From Promethearchaeota archaeon (lineage in GTDB: Archaea; Asgardarchaeota; Lokiarchaeia; Sigyniarchaeales; SOKP01), in assembly GCA_016840085.1 (NCBI GenBank), contig JAEOTA010000012.1:124001-188000 (forward strand): a stretch of 64,000 nucleotides of DNA, read 5' to 3'. The notes beneath the pieces are model-generated. The model had not been told where the DNA came from, ran no database searches, and saw only the letters and a list, made by a program, of their open reading frames with translations. Positions 55,923 through 64,000 of the stretch are shown piece by piece. A program made the translations under genes and the position numbers. The stretch's first letter is position 1; every line of letters starts with the position of its first letter.

Positions 55923-56040
55923 TAAATGTAACAGAAATATATCTTTTTCACTCTTAACTAACAAATAGAGAATGTAATAAGAAAAAATCATTGTCAAATT
56001 ATCTCCTCCAATAAATAAGGTATTAGAACGATCTTTAAAA
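55916..56040 (+). repeat. element B copy with decayed array A-like sequence
   Basis: AATAAATGTAACAG and ATATATCTTTTTCA match the copy at 54.66 kb closely; the following TAACTAACAAATAGAG and TTATCTCCTCC look like a decayed unit of the 44-bp family, but spacing is not 44. Confidence 0.45.
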
Positions 56041-56074
56041 CGCCAAATTGCTTAATTTATTCTCATACATAAAA

Positions 56075-56782
56075 TTATCCAATTTTTATTCTTGGTGGAA
56101 TTATTGACTGTGTTGTCCTTGATACGATTTGTGATATGTTTTTTTCAATAGGTCGTAAATAAAGTGGTAATGTATCTGGTTCTCCGCTACGTCCTTCTTT
56201 CATTCCATATGTTCGATCACTTTCTCTAAAAGGATGTGGCACTACTATCGTGAACCTTCCTCCATCGCACACAAGAGCGGTATAATAATCAACTCTAGAT
56301 ACATTGTAATATACGTTTATACCCACTGCCCAATATCTGGGATCAGGAAAGTCGGAAGCCCAATTGAAAGTGTAATTTTGCAATTCCTTAATAAGTTGTC
56401 TTGTTTCATCATCATATTGTAAATGCTCTCCTCTTCGTTCTGCTTCGATTTCTGGATCATTTTCACAATCATATTCGTCTTCCAACCGCAACGAAACATC
56501 TTTTTTATAGATATAAACCGATTTGTGAGTATTGTGAAGACATTTTTCTCTCCGTTCGCAATTATAACATTTTTGCTTTATTGAATCAATATCACATGAG
56601 TAGTGTATCCAATCATCATAGTTTGATGTCAATAAAATGTTCTTGATATATTCTATGCTCTTGTTTCCACCATTCATTTTTTCTTTTAGTTTCTCTTGGA
56701 CGAACCAACTAAGATTTAAATTAGTTAGTTCCACATATTCAGCAAGTTCATCGGATATAGTTATTTGTTTCCTAGTTGTCAT
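56075..56782 (-). CDS. RHH-type N-terminus with Cys-rich region (235 aa)
   Basis: KQITISDELAEYVELTNLNL (residues 5-24) followed by SWFVQEKLKEKM is a ribbon-helix-helix-like start. CYNCERREKCLH (about 72-83) gives a metal site. The C-terminal half (WAVGINVYYNVSRVDYYTAL) is strand-rich and unrecognised. Perhaps a regulator or antitoxin fused to a sensor. Follows the 106-aa gene by 2 nt. Confidence 0.55.
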   Translation of the reverse strand: MTTRKQITISDELAEYVELTNLNLSWFVQEKLKEKMNGGNKSIEYIKNILLTSNYDDWIHYSCDIDSIKQKCYNCERREKCLHNTHKSVYIYKKDVSLRLEDEYDCENDPEIEAERRGEHLQYDDETRQLIKELQNYTFNWASDFPDPRYWAVGINVYYNVSRVDYYTALVCDGGRFTIVVPHPFRESDRTYGMKEGRSGEPDTLPLYLRPIEKNISQIVSRTTQSIIPPRIKIG

Positions 56783-56784
56783 AT

Positions 56785-57105
56785 CTAAATCACCAGTTTT
56801 TTATTCCTAATGATCAGATTATATTTTCTCTGAAAATATTCTAAAATCCAGTCTTCTATTTCTCTATTTGCTTTGTTGATTACTTCTTCATTAAAATCAT
56901 CCGATTCAACAATGCAACTAAAGTCAATCTCGATGGTTTTATGCTTCGTTCTTGCAATAAATTTTACATGTGGTGTGCGTTGATTACGAGCTAAAAAATC
57001 ATTATGGTTACCATCAATCTGGATATTGAAACCTTCTTTTTCATTATGTGTTTCTATTTCTTGTTCTTTTATAATATTATAATACCCAGTAATTTTCATT
57101 GACAT
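56785..57105 (-). CDS. hypothetical protein (106 aa)
   Basis: Strand-rich first half (VKFIARTKHKTIEIDFSCIVE) and a helical end with WILEYFQRKYNL. No family recognised. Coupled to the RHH-type gene (2 nt apart), probably one functional unit. Confidence 0.5.
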   Translation of the reverse strand: MSMKITGYYNIIKEQEIETHNEKEGFNIQIDGNHNDFLARNQRTPHVKFIARTKHKTIEIDFSCIVESDDFNEEVINKANREIEDWILEYFQRKYNLIIRNKKLVI

Positions 57106-57395
57106 ATTATTATGTATTGTGAATATTTTTGTGTATTATATGTCTTTATATGTATTTAAATTTTTTGATTTATTCTTTAATTTATCAAAACAATAATCTA
57201 TTTATGTTTGCTTATATGGTACTAGCATCATCATAGATCATCGTAAAGCGTTGTTTATGCAAAAGCTGTATCCCATCCTATTTGAGATTGAGTGAAGCAT
57301 TCACTTCTTTTTTAAGAAAAATATCGCATTCTGGACACGCCAAAGAATTGTTAATTTCCTATTATTTTTTATATTTGTGAGATTACACTATAAAT

Positions 57396-57857
57396 ATGAA
57401 CAATTTTTTAGTCAAGGATTTCGAAAATAAAGATATTGAATATTCTCTTAATGAATATAATTTTGATGAGAAAACTCTATACATTGCTCCAATTGAATTT
57501 AAAAATGATAACCCTGTATATATGGCAGATGCATTAAACTTTTATCAAAATGTGGATAAAATCGGAGGGATTAATGCTGAAATCTTAGTAAAAAGAGATA
57601 ATTATACGCGTTTGACATATGATTTTGTCTCTATTTATCTGGGAATGTTTATTGGCGTAGGTTTGTTTGCTCTTGGTCATTTTCTCTATGATCTTTTAAA
57701 GAACAGAAAAAAGATCGATCCAAATGAAGATATCTATATTAATTTTAAATATCTTGATATAGAAGAGGGTAAGGTCTATGAGTATTCAGGTGATTTTTCT
57801 GGGCTAAAGAAATTAACTCCTGATATATTGCAGAAAATCGAACCTTTATTAAAATAA
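57396..57857 (+). CDS. membrane protein with one central helix (153 aa)
   Basis: Hydrophobic segment YLGMFIGVGLFALGHFLY (about 83-100) between two soluble parts. The N-terminal part is strand-rich, the C-terminal part has YINFKYLDIEEGKVYEYSG. No family recognised. Followed by the nuclease-like gene 30 nt later. Confidence 0.5.
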   Translation: MNNFLVKDFENKDIEYSLNEYNFDEKTLYIAPIEFKNDNPVYMADALNFYQNVDKIGGINAEILVKRDNYTRLTYDFVSIYLGMFIGVGLFALGHFLYDLLKNRKKIDPNEDIYINFKYLDIEEGKVYEYSGDFSGLKKLTPDILQKIEPLLK

Positions 57858-57887
57858 GACAAGGAGGGTAGCAGTTATGAATTATGG

Positions 57888-58307
57888 ATGTATGCTCAAA
57901 GACAAATGGCAAAAAAGACATGGAAATCACTCCTTAGATATTTGAGAAAAATTGATTTATCTTTTTTTTCAGAAGATATCTTTAGAAATGAAACAATTTT
58001 TAATGAAGAGATATATAAAATATTAAGAGAAAAATTTCCAAATGTGAAAATGAACGAATTTATTTCAGGGCGCATACATGTTGATGTTTCTGAAACGAAA
58101 ATTGCAATTGAGATTAAAAAATTGGAATCAAATACTCCAAAAGATGAATTAATTGGACAAATCAAGGAAGATCTAAGAATCGGAACATATATTTATGGAA
58201 TAATTTTTGGAATTGACTATACAAGTAATAAAGATTTAATAAAATATAATGAATTAATATTTGAGGATGGAAAAGTTTACTGTATTATTAAACCTTATCC
58301 ATATTAG
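57888..58307 (+). CDS. PD-(D/E)XK-like nuclease (139 aa)
   Basis: GRIHVDVSETKIAIEIKKLE (about 59-78) shows D...ExK of the restriction-endonuclease fold, with NEEIYKILREKFP as an early helix and TYIYGIIFGIDY as core strand. AAGGAGGG lies upstream, but its nearest ATGs (57876, 57884) are out of frame; ATG at 57888 is in frame at longer spacing. Coupled with a membrane protein; may be a two-part effector. Confidence 0.5.
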   Translation: MYAQRQMAKKTWKSLLRYLRKIDLSFFSEDIFRNETIFNEEIYKILREKFPNVKMNEFISGRIHVDVSETKIAIEIKKLESNTPKDELIGQIKEDLRIGTYIYGIIFGIDYTSNKDLIKYNELIFEDGKVYCIIKPYPY

Positions 58308-58348
58308 GAAGTATAGGAGACAATATCTTCTAAAAATTTATGATTATT

Positions 58349-58915
58349 CTAATGTGTTTGATGTAAAATAATTGATATACCATGTTTTCTTAAAAATCCA
58401 ATTAATTTAGCTTCATTGGGATAATAAATATATGAATTACACAAATGATGAATAAATCTATTCCATATAACTCCTTTTTCTTGATCATTTAATGATTTTA
58501 ATTTACCTTTTCGTATAATTTTGTTACTGAGTATCTCATTTTCTATATTTTTTCTATTTTTAATAAAAAAATACCCTAATGCTTCATAAGAAGGAATTTC
58601 CTTCTTGAATTCTTCCTTTACTTTGATTAACCATTCAAAAGAATAGCAAATAATATAGTCAACAATTATATTATCATCTAAATATATAACATTTCCCTCA
58701 GTTTTCTGGAATCGTCCAGGTTCATTTATAACATAGCTCTCATTAACACATAACCTATTTAATATATTGTTTATATTATTTAGATCTCCTACACTCTCAT
58801 ACTTAATGCCAACTTTTACATGAAAGTAAGGAGAAGAGTAATGTGTATAATAACAACCGTTAATTAAATTTTTTAATAAACTCTCTTTTAATATTTCATA
58901 AATAATAGCTCCCAA
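58349..58915 (-). CDS. hypothetical protein (188 aa)
   Basis: Mixed structure with NGCYYTHYSSPYFHVKVGIK and WLIKVKEEFKKEIPSYEALG; the end has several His. No family recognised. Divergent from the 725-aa gene across a 546-bp repeat-rich gap. Confidence 0.5.
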   Translation of the reverse strand: MGAIIYEILKESLLKNLINGCYYTHYSSPYFHVKVGIKYESVGDLNNINNILNRLCVNESYVINEPGRFQKTEGNVIYLDDNIIVDYIICYSFEWLIKVKEEFKKEIPSYEALGYFFIKNRKNIENEILSNKIIRKGKLKSLNDQEKGVIWNRFIHHLCNSYIYYPNEAKLIGFLRKHGISIILHQTH

Positions 58916-59070
58916 GTAATAAATACCATAATTTGAATATTCAGGTTTCGTCTTGATGTCTCTAATTTGAAAATTATCTAGGAGATCAGCTACAATAATA
59001 CACCTATTAATTTATACAATATTACATAAATTGAATATATAATAATATTGAATAAATTTTTAGCAACTTT

Positions 59071-59150
59071 TTTGGAAAACTTAGCATTTATTTGGAAAAC
59101 TTAGCATTTATTTGGAAAATTTAGCATTTATTTTGGAAATTCACATTTAC
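59071..59150. repeat. 20-bp tandem repeat, four units
   Basis: TTTGGAAAACTTAGCATTTA at 59071-59090 and 59091-59110, one-base variant at 59111-59130, diverged fourth unit to about 59150. Weaker relatives (TTTATTTTGAAAAATTC) at 59225-59270. In the gap between divergent genes, so possibly an operator array. Confidence 0.75.
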
Positions 59151-59325
59151 TTAAATTTCGAGGTTAAAAAGGAATCAAAGTTATTGTTAAAATTAAAAAA
59201 TATACATTAATTTTGGATTATTTATGAAAAATTTTGGTTTATTTTGAAAAATTCTAGTTTATTTTTGAAAATTCACACCTCTCTAAGGTGTGATCATAAT
59301 ATATATTATTATACTAAATTAAGAT

Positions 59326-59362
59326 GGGTATGTCCCCCACAACATCACGTAGGTAGGTAAAA
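59326..59362 (+). repeat. hairpin element C, copy 2
   Basis: GGGTATGTCCCCCACAA then ATCACGTAGGTAGGTAAAA, 100 bp before the 725-aa gene. Confidence 0.5.
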
Positions 59363-59461
59363 TTATTTTTATTAAAAATTATCATGCTGTTCTATTTTAT
59401 ATATAAACTATGAATTGAAATACATACCAATTCAAAACCAAAACTTTTACTCCCTCCAGGA

Positions 59462-61639
59462 ATGCTTTCTTTCACTATTAATGAATTTTTATCATTAAAA
59501 TTAGAAAATGGACGTTCTAATGTCTATGTAAAGGGAAGACGCTTTAGTCAATGCATGTATTTATTATTGAATATTCCTGTCTCCAAGGTTGACAGATATG
59601 AAGAGATTGATTCAATTGATAAAGCAGCAGAAGATTTAAATCATGGGATGCATGGACGAAGTTTAAGTTATCATATAACACCCAAGAAAGAATTTCTTGC
59701 TCACTGTTCTAATATCCAAGCTTGGGTGGAGAATAATTATGATACACGCATTCTTCATAGGAATATTGCGTTTCCTCTATTGAGAGAATTAACAGAAGCA
59801 GGAGATATAAAAGCGAGACGTGTATTTAAAGATGAAATTGCATCAAGATTTGCTAGTGGACATTTACCAGTTATGTTATATCTGCTTCAAGGAGGATATT
59901 TACAAGTTTTAAACCGTGAAGAACTTGCCACTCTAATGAATGAACTGGATATGTCAAAATTTTATGATCAGAGGATAGAAATGTTATTCCCAATTATTCA
60001 CCAGCTCACACGACTTGGTCATTACAATAGTAAGGAGATAATAAAAGATCAAATCAGACATAGATTCGAAGATGGGAATGCTCGTGATATTAATCATCTT
60101 ATCCGTTGGAGATTCTATAGGTATTTTACGCCTGAGGAACAAAAGGAACTATTTAATAAGATAAATATTAATCATTTATTATTTCAAAGAGCCAGTCAGA
60201 GTCTTCCATTATTAAAACGTTTAGAAAGGCTTGGTCATAATAAAGCAAGCAAGATGATAGAACGGAAAATAATTACTAGTTTTCAAGAAAAAAGAATTTA
60301 TGATATCAGGTTTATTATAAAACGACGTTTTTTACATAGATTACCACACTCTAGACTTGAGGGATTATTTGATGAGTTCATACTAAAGCTTATATTTGAT
60401 CCATCAGATAGAAATTCATTTTCCTGTCTAAAAAATTTACCTGATTATATTATAAATAGCGAAAGAGCTTTTAAATTCATTACAACCGCATTAGCAGAAA
60501 CTTTTTATGCCTACAAACGTCCTGCTGTCATAATTCTCATTGAACATTTTTTTGAGAGAGGATATGATCTAATTGAAAAGACCGTCAAGCAAAATCAAAA
60601 AAAAATTAATAATGCTGTAATTGAAGCCTTATTAAATAAGGATTGCAAAGAAAGCGATGAACTTCTTAAATATATTGATTGGTCTCGGTATTGGAGAAAA
60701 GTCTTCCTTATGCTAGATGATAAACGGATTAGTGTAAAGGTAGCTCACAGAATACTACTTAAAAATGATTTTATAGTTACTGACACTCGAAAAAACTACA
60801 CTATATATGAATTTTGTAGTCACAAAGCATATAAGGATCTGAGTGCTCGGATAGATAAATTTAATGAAAATCAATTGGTGGAATTTAATATTATTGAAAG
60901 GGCTCTAATTCGGGATGCTCGAATAGATATACCCTCTTTACCCCTTCTCGATGTCAACTATGGATCAAACAAAAAATTTTCCATCATGCTTCACTTTACA
61001 AACTATATAAAAGAAATTATTTTTACTAATAGAAATTATTACCGTTATTATTATAACCGTAGTGGAAGAACACAGAATTTAGCTGATGTTTTAAAAAAAA
61101 GAAATGTACTCCTCGAAGAAGCACTAGAAAGAAAACCTCAAGTCATACGTGCTTTCTATTCTGAATTTATTAAATTTAAGAAAAACTTGGAAAAATATCA
61201 TCACGATTGTAAAACATTAAAAACTAGCATAAAAAAATATTTAGCTAGTACACCCCAACTTTCCCTAATTAAAGATCTTCATATTGAATATAAAGAAAAA
61301 ACCATAGAGACCTTTAGGAAAGTATATCCTTCAACATTTAAACCATCGTATGATGAAAAAACAAATACTTTAATCCTCTATGAAGCACACAAATGGGGAA
61401 AATTTCATGCTGATTCAAATATTAAAATTCATGAATCTGGTGTAGTGTTAATTTTTGTGAATACATTTGTTAATTATTCAAAACGTCATAATTATCATAA
61501 CGCCCAAGTTTACTTTTTCTTTCCTAAATTAAAAAGATTTTATACCCGTAAAGCGAACATAGTTAGAAATATTAAAAACATTAGCAATTGGGATATTTCT
61601 ATTACAAATCTATTTGGATATGAATTTCTGAAAAGTTAA
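59462..61639 (+). CDS. 725-aa helical-repeat-like Asgard protein
   Basis: The N-terminal 90 residues include KLENGRSNVYVKGRRFSQCM and LSYHITPKKEFLAHCSNIQA. From about 90 to 330 there are repeated helical units of about 60 residues, each with a pattern like FPLLRELTEAGDIKARRVFK, PIIHQLTRLGHYNSKEII, PLLKRLERLGHNKASKMI: a HEAT/ARM-like solenoid. The last 120 residues are strand-rich (SGVVLIFVNTFVNY). Such proteins appear to be protein-binding scaffolds; function unknown. Hairpin elements C lie before it and twice after it. Confidence 0.6.
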   Translation: MLSFTINEFLSLKLENGRSNVYVKGRRFSQCMYLLLNIPVSKVDRYEEIDSIDKAAEDLNHGMHGRSLSYHITPKKEFLAHCSNIQAWVENNYDTRILHRNIAFPLLRELTEAGDIKARRVFKDEIASRFASGHLPVMLYLLQGGYLQVLNREELATLMNELDMSKFYDQRIEMLFPIIHQLTRLGHYNSKEIIKDQIRHRFEDGNARDINHLIRWRFYRYFTPEEQKELFNKININHLLFQRASQSLPLLKRLERLGHNKASKMIERKIITSFQEKRIYDIRFIIKRRFLHRLPHSRLEGLFDEFILKLIFDPSDRNSFSCLKNLPDYIINSERAFKFITTALAETFYAYKRPAVIILIEHFFERGYDLIEKTVKQNQKKINNAVIEALLNKDCKESDELLKYIDWSRYWRKVFLMLDDKRISVKVAHRILLKNDFIVTDTRKNYTIYEFCSHKAYKDLSARIDKFNENQLVEFNIIERALIRDARIDIPSLPLLDVNYGSNKKFSIMLHFTNYIKEIIFTNRNYYRYYYNRSGRTQNLADVLKKRNVLLEEALERKPQVIRAFYSEFIKFKKNLEKYHHDCKTLKTSIKKYLASTPQLSLIKDLHIEYKEKTIETFRKVYPSTFKPSYDEKTNTLILYEAHKWGKFHADSNIKIHESGVVLIFVNTFVNYSKRHNYHNAQVYFFFPKLKRFYTRKANIVRNIKNISNWDISITNLFGYEFLKS

Positions 61640-61667
61640 AACTAATTAACAAACTTATTTCAAAATA

Positions 61668-61707
61668 CCTCCCACAACCGGCTACTTCCACCTCTGGGTA
61701 GGTTAAA
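61668..61707 (+). repeat. hairpin element C, copy 3 (diverged)
   Basis: CCTCCCACAACCGGCTAC then CTGGGTAGGTTAAAA, directly after the 725-aa gene. Confidence 0.4.
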
Positions 61708-61818
61708 ATATATTTACTTTTTATTCCTATGATGTCATTATTATCAAGAAGATATTAACTATTCTTTTAATAATTAAAGTGAAAACTTAATGGAATCTAT
61801 AAATTATATTATGTAAGT

Positions 61819-61862
61819 ATGGGCGCCCAGCGGGGTACCATTTATCATTAGGTAGGTAAAAA
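61819..61862 (+). repeat. hairpin element C, copy 4
   Basis: GGGCGCCC with GGGGTACC then ATCATTAGGTAGGTAAAAA. Confidence 0.45.
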
Positions 61863-61981
61863 TCGAAATATAAGTTTTGGGATTACAAAACTATATAGAG
61901 AAAAAGATAGTCTTGAAAATTATAAAAGACTACTATGATTATTAATATTCCTTATCTTACAAGCTTATGATATAATAATAA

Positions 61982-62227
61982 TCGAAAAGAAATAAAACAA
62001 CTTATCCCGATATTATTGTTCATAAAAGAAGAAAAGATGAAAATAATCTATTAGTCATTGAAATTAAAAAATCTACAAATCGCGATTCTGGAGATTCTGA
62101 TAGAGCGAAACTCCAAGCACTTACAAAAGATCCTTATAACTATAAGTTTGGTCTTTTTATAAAAGTCGATATGGATGATGAAACTGATGATCTGGAGTGG
62201 TTTTATAAGAAGAATCAGAAAGAGTGA
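61982..62227 (+). pseudogene. PD-(D/E)XK nuclease fragment without start
   Basis: Frame after TAA reads TTYPDIIVHKRRKDENNLL, then VIEIKKSTNRDSGDSDRAKL and YNYKFGLFIKVD: the PD...ExK core and following sheet of a restriction-type nuclease. No start codon and no early helix; the N-terminus is missing. Ends at TGA, about 35 bp before a 22-bp direct repeat. Confidence 0.6.
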
Positions 62228-62262
62228 GCGAATCTTTCTTAAAATTGAATGCTTTACAACAT

Positions 62263-62284
62263 TGGACTATATCACAAGTCCTAC
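62263..62284. repeat. 22-bp direct repeat, left copy
   Basis: GGACTATATCACAAGTCCTA; 20 of 22 positions equal the right copy at 63812-63833. It abuts the stop of the AlbA_2 gene. Confidence 0.65.
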
Positions 62285-63649
62285 TTACAAATTTAATAAA
62301 CGAGATATTTCCCTAATAAATTCAATATTGTTTTCTTTAACCGTGTATCGTCTTGCTTTAAGATCTTGATAATTTTTATAAACGGTTTTTGCTGCAATCC
62401 TGATGGGGATACGATAATCTGTTTCATTTAATTTTAATTCAATGACTTCACTAGATTGTTTAATAATTAGGATTAATATTTTTTTTGAAGTTTTTCCATT
62501 TAAGCAATTGAATTCATGGAATTTAATTAATTCACTCATATTTTTGGTATATTTATTTAAAACATCTATTAGTGAATTTTTTTTGTTTTCAATGTCATCT
62601 AACCCAATTATTTTTCGAGGTTGTTTGTCTGATATACCAATAAAAATTACACCTCCATCGGCATTCGCAAATGAAACAATATTATTGCATATATTTATTT
62701 CATTTTTTCTTTTAGCTTCTTTACTTTCGGGAGGTATTTTCCAAAATTGAAATGTTTGCTTGCAATCCCAATATTGCATTTCTGAGTTATTTATAGTATA
62801 TTCAATAAAGAATTTCCAAAATTTATCATCTTTAATAAGCATTTTGGGATTATTTAGATCTCTCAAGTGTGTCTTTAATGAATGTCCAATGGAATAGTAT
62901 TTATTTATTAAATCTTTAATTTTTAAAAAGGGCTGATGTATTGTAATAATTTTAATTGATTTTGGATAATTATTGTTAATTTCTTCTATCTGAGAATCAA
63001 TTTTATTCATATAATAATTTGTTGTACCAGGAGATCCCATTAAAAGAGGTAAAATTATCCAACAGATATGATTATTCAATTTTAAGGAGATACTATAAGA
63101 AAACTCATCATGTTGGATTTTAAGAACTATAAGTTTATGACGGTCTTTTAATTGGGATAGATTATCATATTCTTGCGTTTGAACATATTTCAGAACTACA
63201 TTTAGCATATCTATGTTTGGATGGGTATAACCTTCTGGTCCTATAAAATCAATACCATCATGATCGAACCACCATTTAATTGGATCATTTTTAGTTTGTA
63301 AATATTTAGATATAGTTTCCTCCAACAATGTTGTTTTGAGGTCTCTAGATTGAGATATATTAAGATTTAAATTAGTATAAGAAAAATTTGTTAATCCTAT
63401 AAATTTCTCATAAGCATAAATATAGATTTGCCCTATAAAATTTTCCCTAAATTTTTCACTTTCTTTTAATTTTAATGAAACACTCCAATCAATGCTTAAT
63501 GACTCTATAAACATTTCAAGGCTAACATCCCTATCACTCACAAATTCACGAATGTCTTTAAATTGGTAGTAATTTAGCCCAATTGAATCAAAGAAAGATT
63601 TTATATATTCTTTTAATTCAGAAATATATTTATCAACAACATTTTGCAT
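62285..63649 (-). CDS. AlbA_2 (Schlafen-type) domain protein
   Basis: 454 aa. C-terminal region: YWDCKQTFQFWKIPPES (about 295-311), NICNNIVSFANADGGVIFIG (about 323-342) and IGLDDIENKK (about 352), the AlbA_2/divergent AAA-4 pattern EFK, ANxxGG, G(L)D. The N-terminal 280 residues are unrecognised and helical with strands around 175-215. AlbA_2 domains occur in Schlafen-like RNases and putative regulators and often in defence islands. It stands alone between 22-bp direct repeats, which suggests a mobile cassette. Confidence 0.7.
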   Translation of the reverse strand: MQNVVDKYISELKEYIKSFFDSIGLNYYQFKDIREFVSDRDVSLEMFIESLSIDWSVSLKLKESEKFRENFIGQIYIYAYEKFIGLTNFSYTNLNLNISQSRDLKTTLLEETISKYLQTKNDPIKWWFDHDGIDFIGPEGYTHPNIDMLNVVLKYVQTQEYDNLSQLKDRHKLIVLKIQHDEFSYSISLKLNNHICWIILPLLMGSPGTTNYYMNKIDSQIEEINNNYPKSIKIITIHQPFLKIKDLINKYYSIGHSLKTHLRDLNNPKMLIKDDKFWKFFIEYTINNSEMQYWDCKQTFQFWKIPPESKEAKRKNEINICNNIVSFANADGGVIFIGISDKQPRKIIGLDDIENKKNSLIDVLNKYTKNMSELIKFHEFNCLNGKTSKKILILIIKQSSEVIELKLNETDYRIPIRIAAKTVYKNYQDLKARRYTVKENNIEFIREISRLLNL

Positions 63650-63811
63650 ATAAAATTCTATTCCTCTATTTTTATTTATTATATTATAAGCGAATTGATT
63701 AGAATTATGAGTTTTGATGAAAATATTCTCTAATGACTAAATGTTAATCTTACTCTTATTAATTTTTTGGAGTAAATTGAATTTTTAATATTAAATAATA
63801 GTGATCCTGTG

Positions 63812-63833
63812 TAGACTATATCACAAATCCTAC
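63812..63833. repeat. 22-bp direct repeat, right copy
   Basis: AGACTATATCACAAATCCTA; pairs with 62263-62284 and encloses the AlbA_2 gene and its 160-bp upstream region. Confidence 0.65.
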
Positions 63834-63925
63834 AAGAAAATGGGAGGTGATTTTCTTTAGTTTTTAAGTTTTAATTATTTCAATTTATATATTATTATAA
63901 GAGAACCAAAATTATGTGATAAAAA

Positions 63926-64000
63926 ATGCAGGAAAAATCTAAAGAAGAATTAACTATTTTTACAGGTCAATTAGAAGGATTAATAGCAGATCTAGATTCT
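63926..64000 (+). CDS. partial gene at the right window edge
   Basis: ATG at 63926 reads MQEKSKEELTIFTGQLEGL and is open to the edge. Helical start, not identifiable. Confidence 0.4.
   Translation, partial: MQEKSKEELTIFTGQLEGLIADLDS

Noticed and set aside
56234..56646. Three overlapping frames on both strands within the RHH-type gene
   Set aside because: All overlap the 235-aa frame, which has a recognisable N-terminus and Cys motif.
1..64000. tRNA or rRNA genes
   Set aside because: GC-richer islets (3.4, 51.4, 61.7-61.8 kb) were checked by eye; none shows a tRNA cloverleaf or rRNA signatures.

Overview
The window is a very AT-rich stretch of archaeal DNA. The gene content points to an Asgard archaeon of the Lokiarchaeia type. 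It has two Orc1/Cdc6 initiators (3.5-4.8 and 47.6-48.9 kb), two TFB general transcription factors (5.5-6.5 and 26.2-27.2 kb), MglA/Gtr-like small GTPases next to roadblock proteins (35.3-39.3 kb), two longin/roadblock-like paralogues (19.1 and 42.7 kb), a T2SF/TadC-like secretion membrane protein at the left edge, and many tiny CxxC zinc proteins. No tRNA, rRNA or ribosomal protein genes were seen. The paired initiators, the small packed genes and the many broken genes fit an accessory region, such as an integrated element, a plasmid-like segment or a defence island. Taxon and replicon are inferences from content.

Layout. 0-2.8 kb: pilus/secretion-like protein and a wHTH regulator pair. 2.8-6.5 kb: AbrB-like protein, candidate replication origin, Orc1/Cdc6, TFB with no standard start codon. 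6.9-16.7 kb: a HEPN protein, a compact leftward operon of tiny zinc/HTH/RHH genes, a secreted C45-type Ntn-hydrolase and a membrane-anchored transglutaminase-like protein. 17-23 kb: decayed DNA with duplicated hairpin units, a TnpB stub, a longin-like gene, a TPR gene and a HEPN gene interrupted by a stop. 23-28.9 kb: an 803-aa methyltransferase with a zinc ribbon, TFB2, a frameshifted TIR-like cassette and a frameshifted HTH gene. 29.4-35.1 kb: a five-gene operon (two unknowns, an UPF1-like SF1 helicase, an unknown, and a zinc-finger phosphoribosyltransferase). 35.3-43.9 kb: GTPase/roadblock genes, an MFS-like transporter and a longin-like gene. 44-51 kb: iteron-like repeats, a two-repeat CRISPR-like relic, zinc proteins and Orc1/Cdc6-2. 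51.4-58.9 kb: single genes (HEPN, PD-(D/E)XK-like, RHH) separated by families of 44-bp tandem repeats. 59-64 kb: a 725-aa helical-repeat-like protein flanked by a recurring hairpin element, a nuclease remnant, and an AlbA_2 (Schlafen-type) gene between 22-bp direct repeats.

The most interesting points are as follows. (1) The 29.4-35.1 kb operon pairs a helicase with a zinc-finger PRTase, recalling the ComFA/ComFC pairing of competence loci but with a different helicase superfamily and three unrecognised partners. (2) At least three genes (TFB1 and the last two operon genes) have no ATG/GTG/TTG before essential sequence and appear to start at ATT, two of them after a Shine-Dalgarno sequence. 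(3) A cassette-like block at 51-56 kb has repeats between single defence-type genes. (4) Several genes are interrupted by single in-frame stops with coding sequence continuing in the same frame.

All calls come from reading the sequence; no database search was possible.
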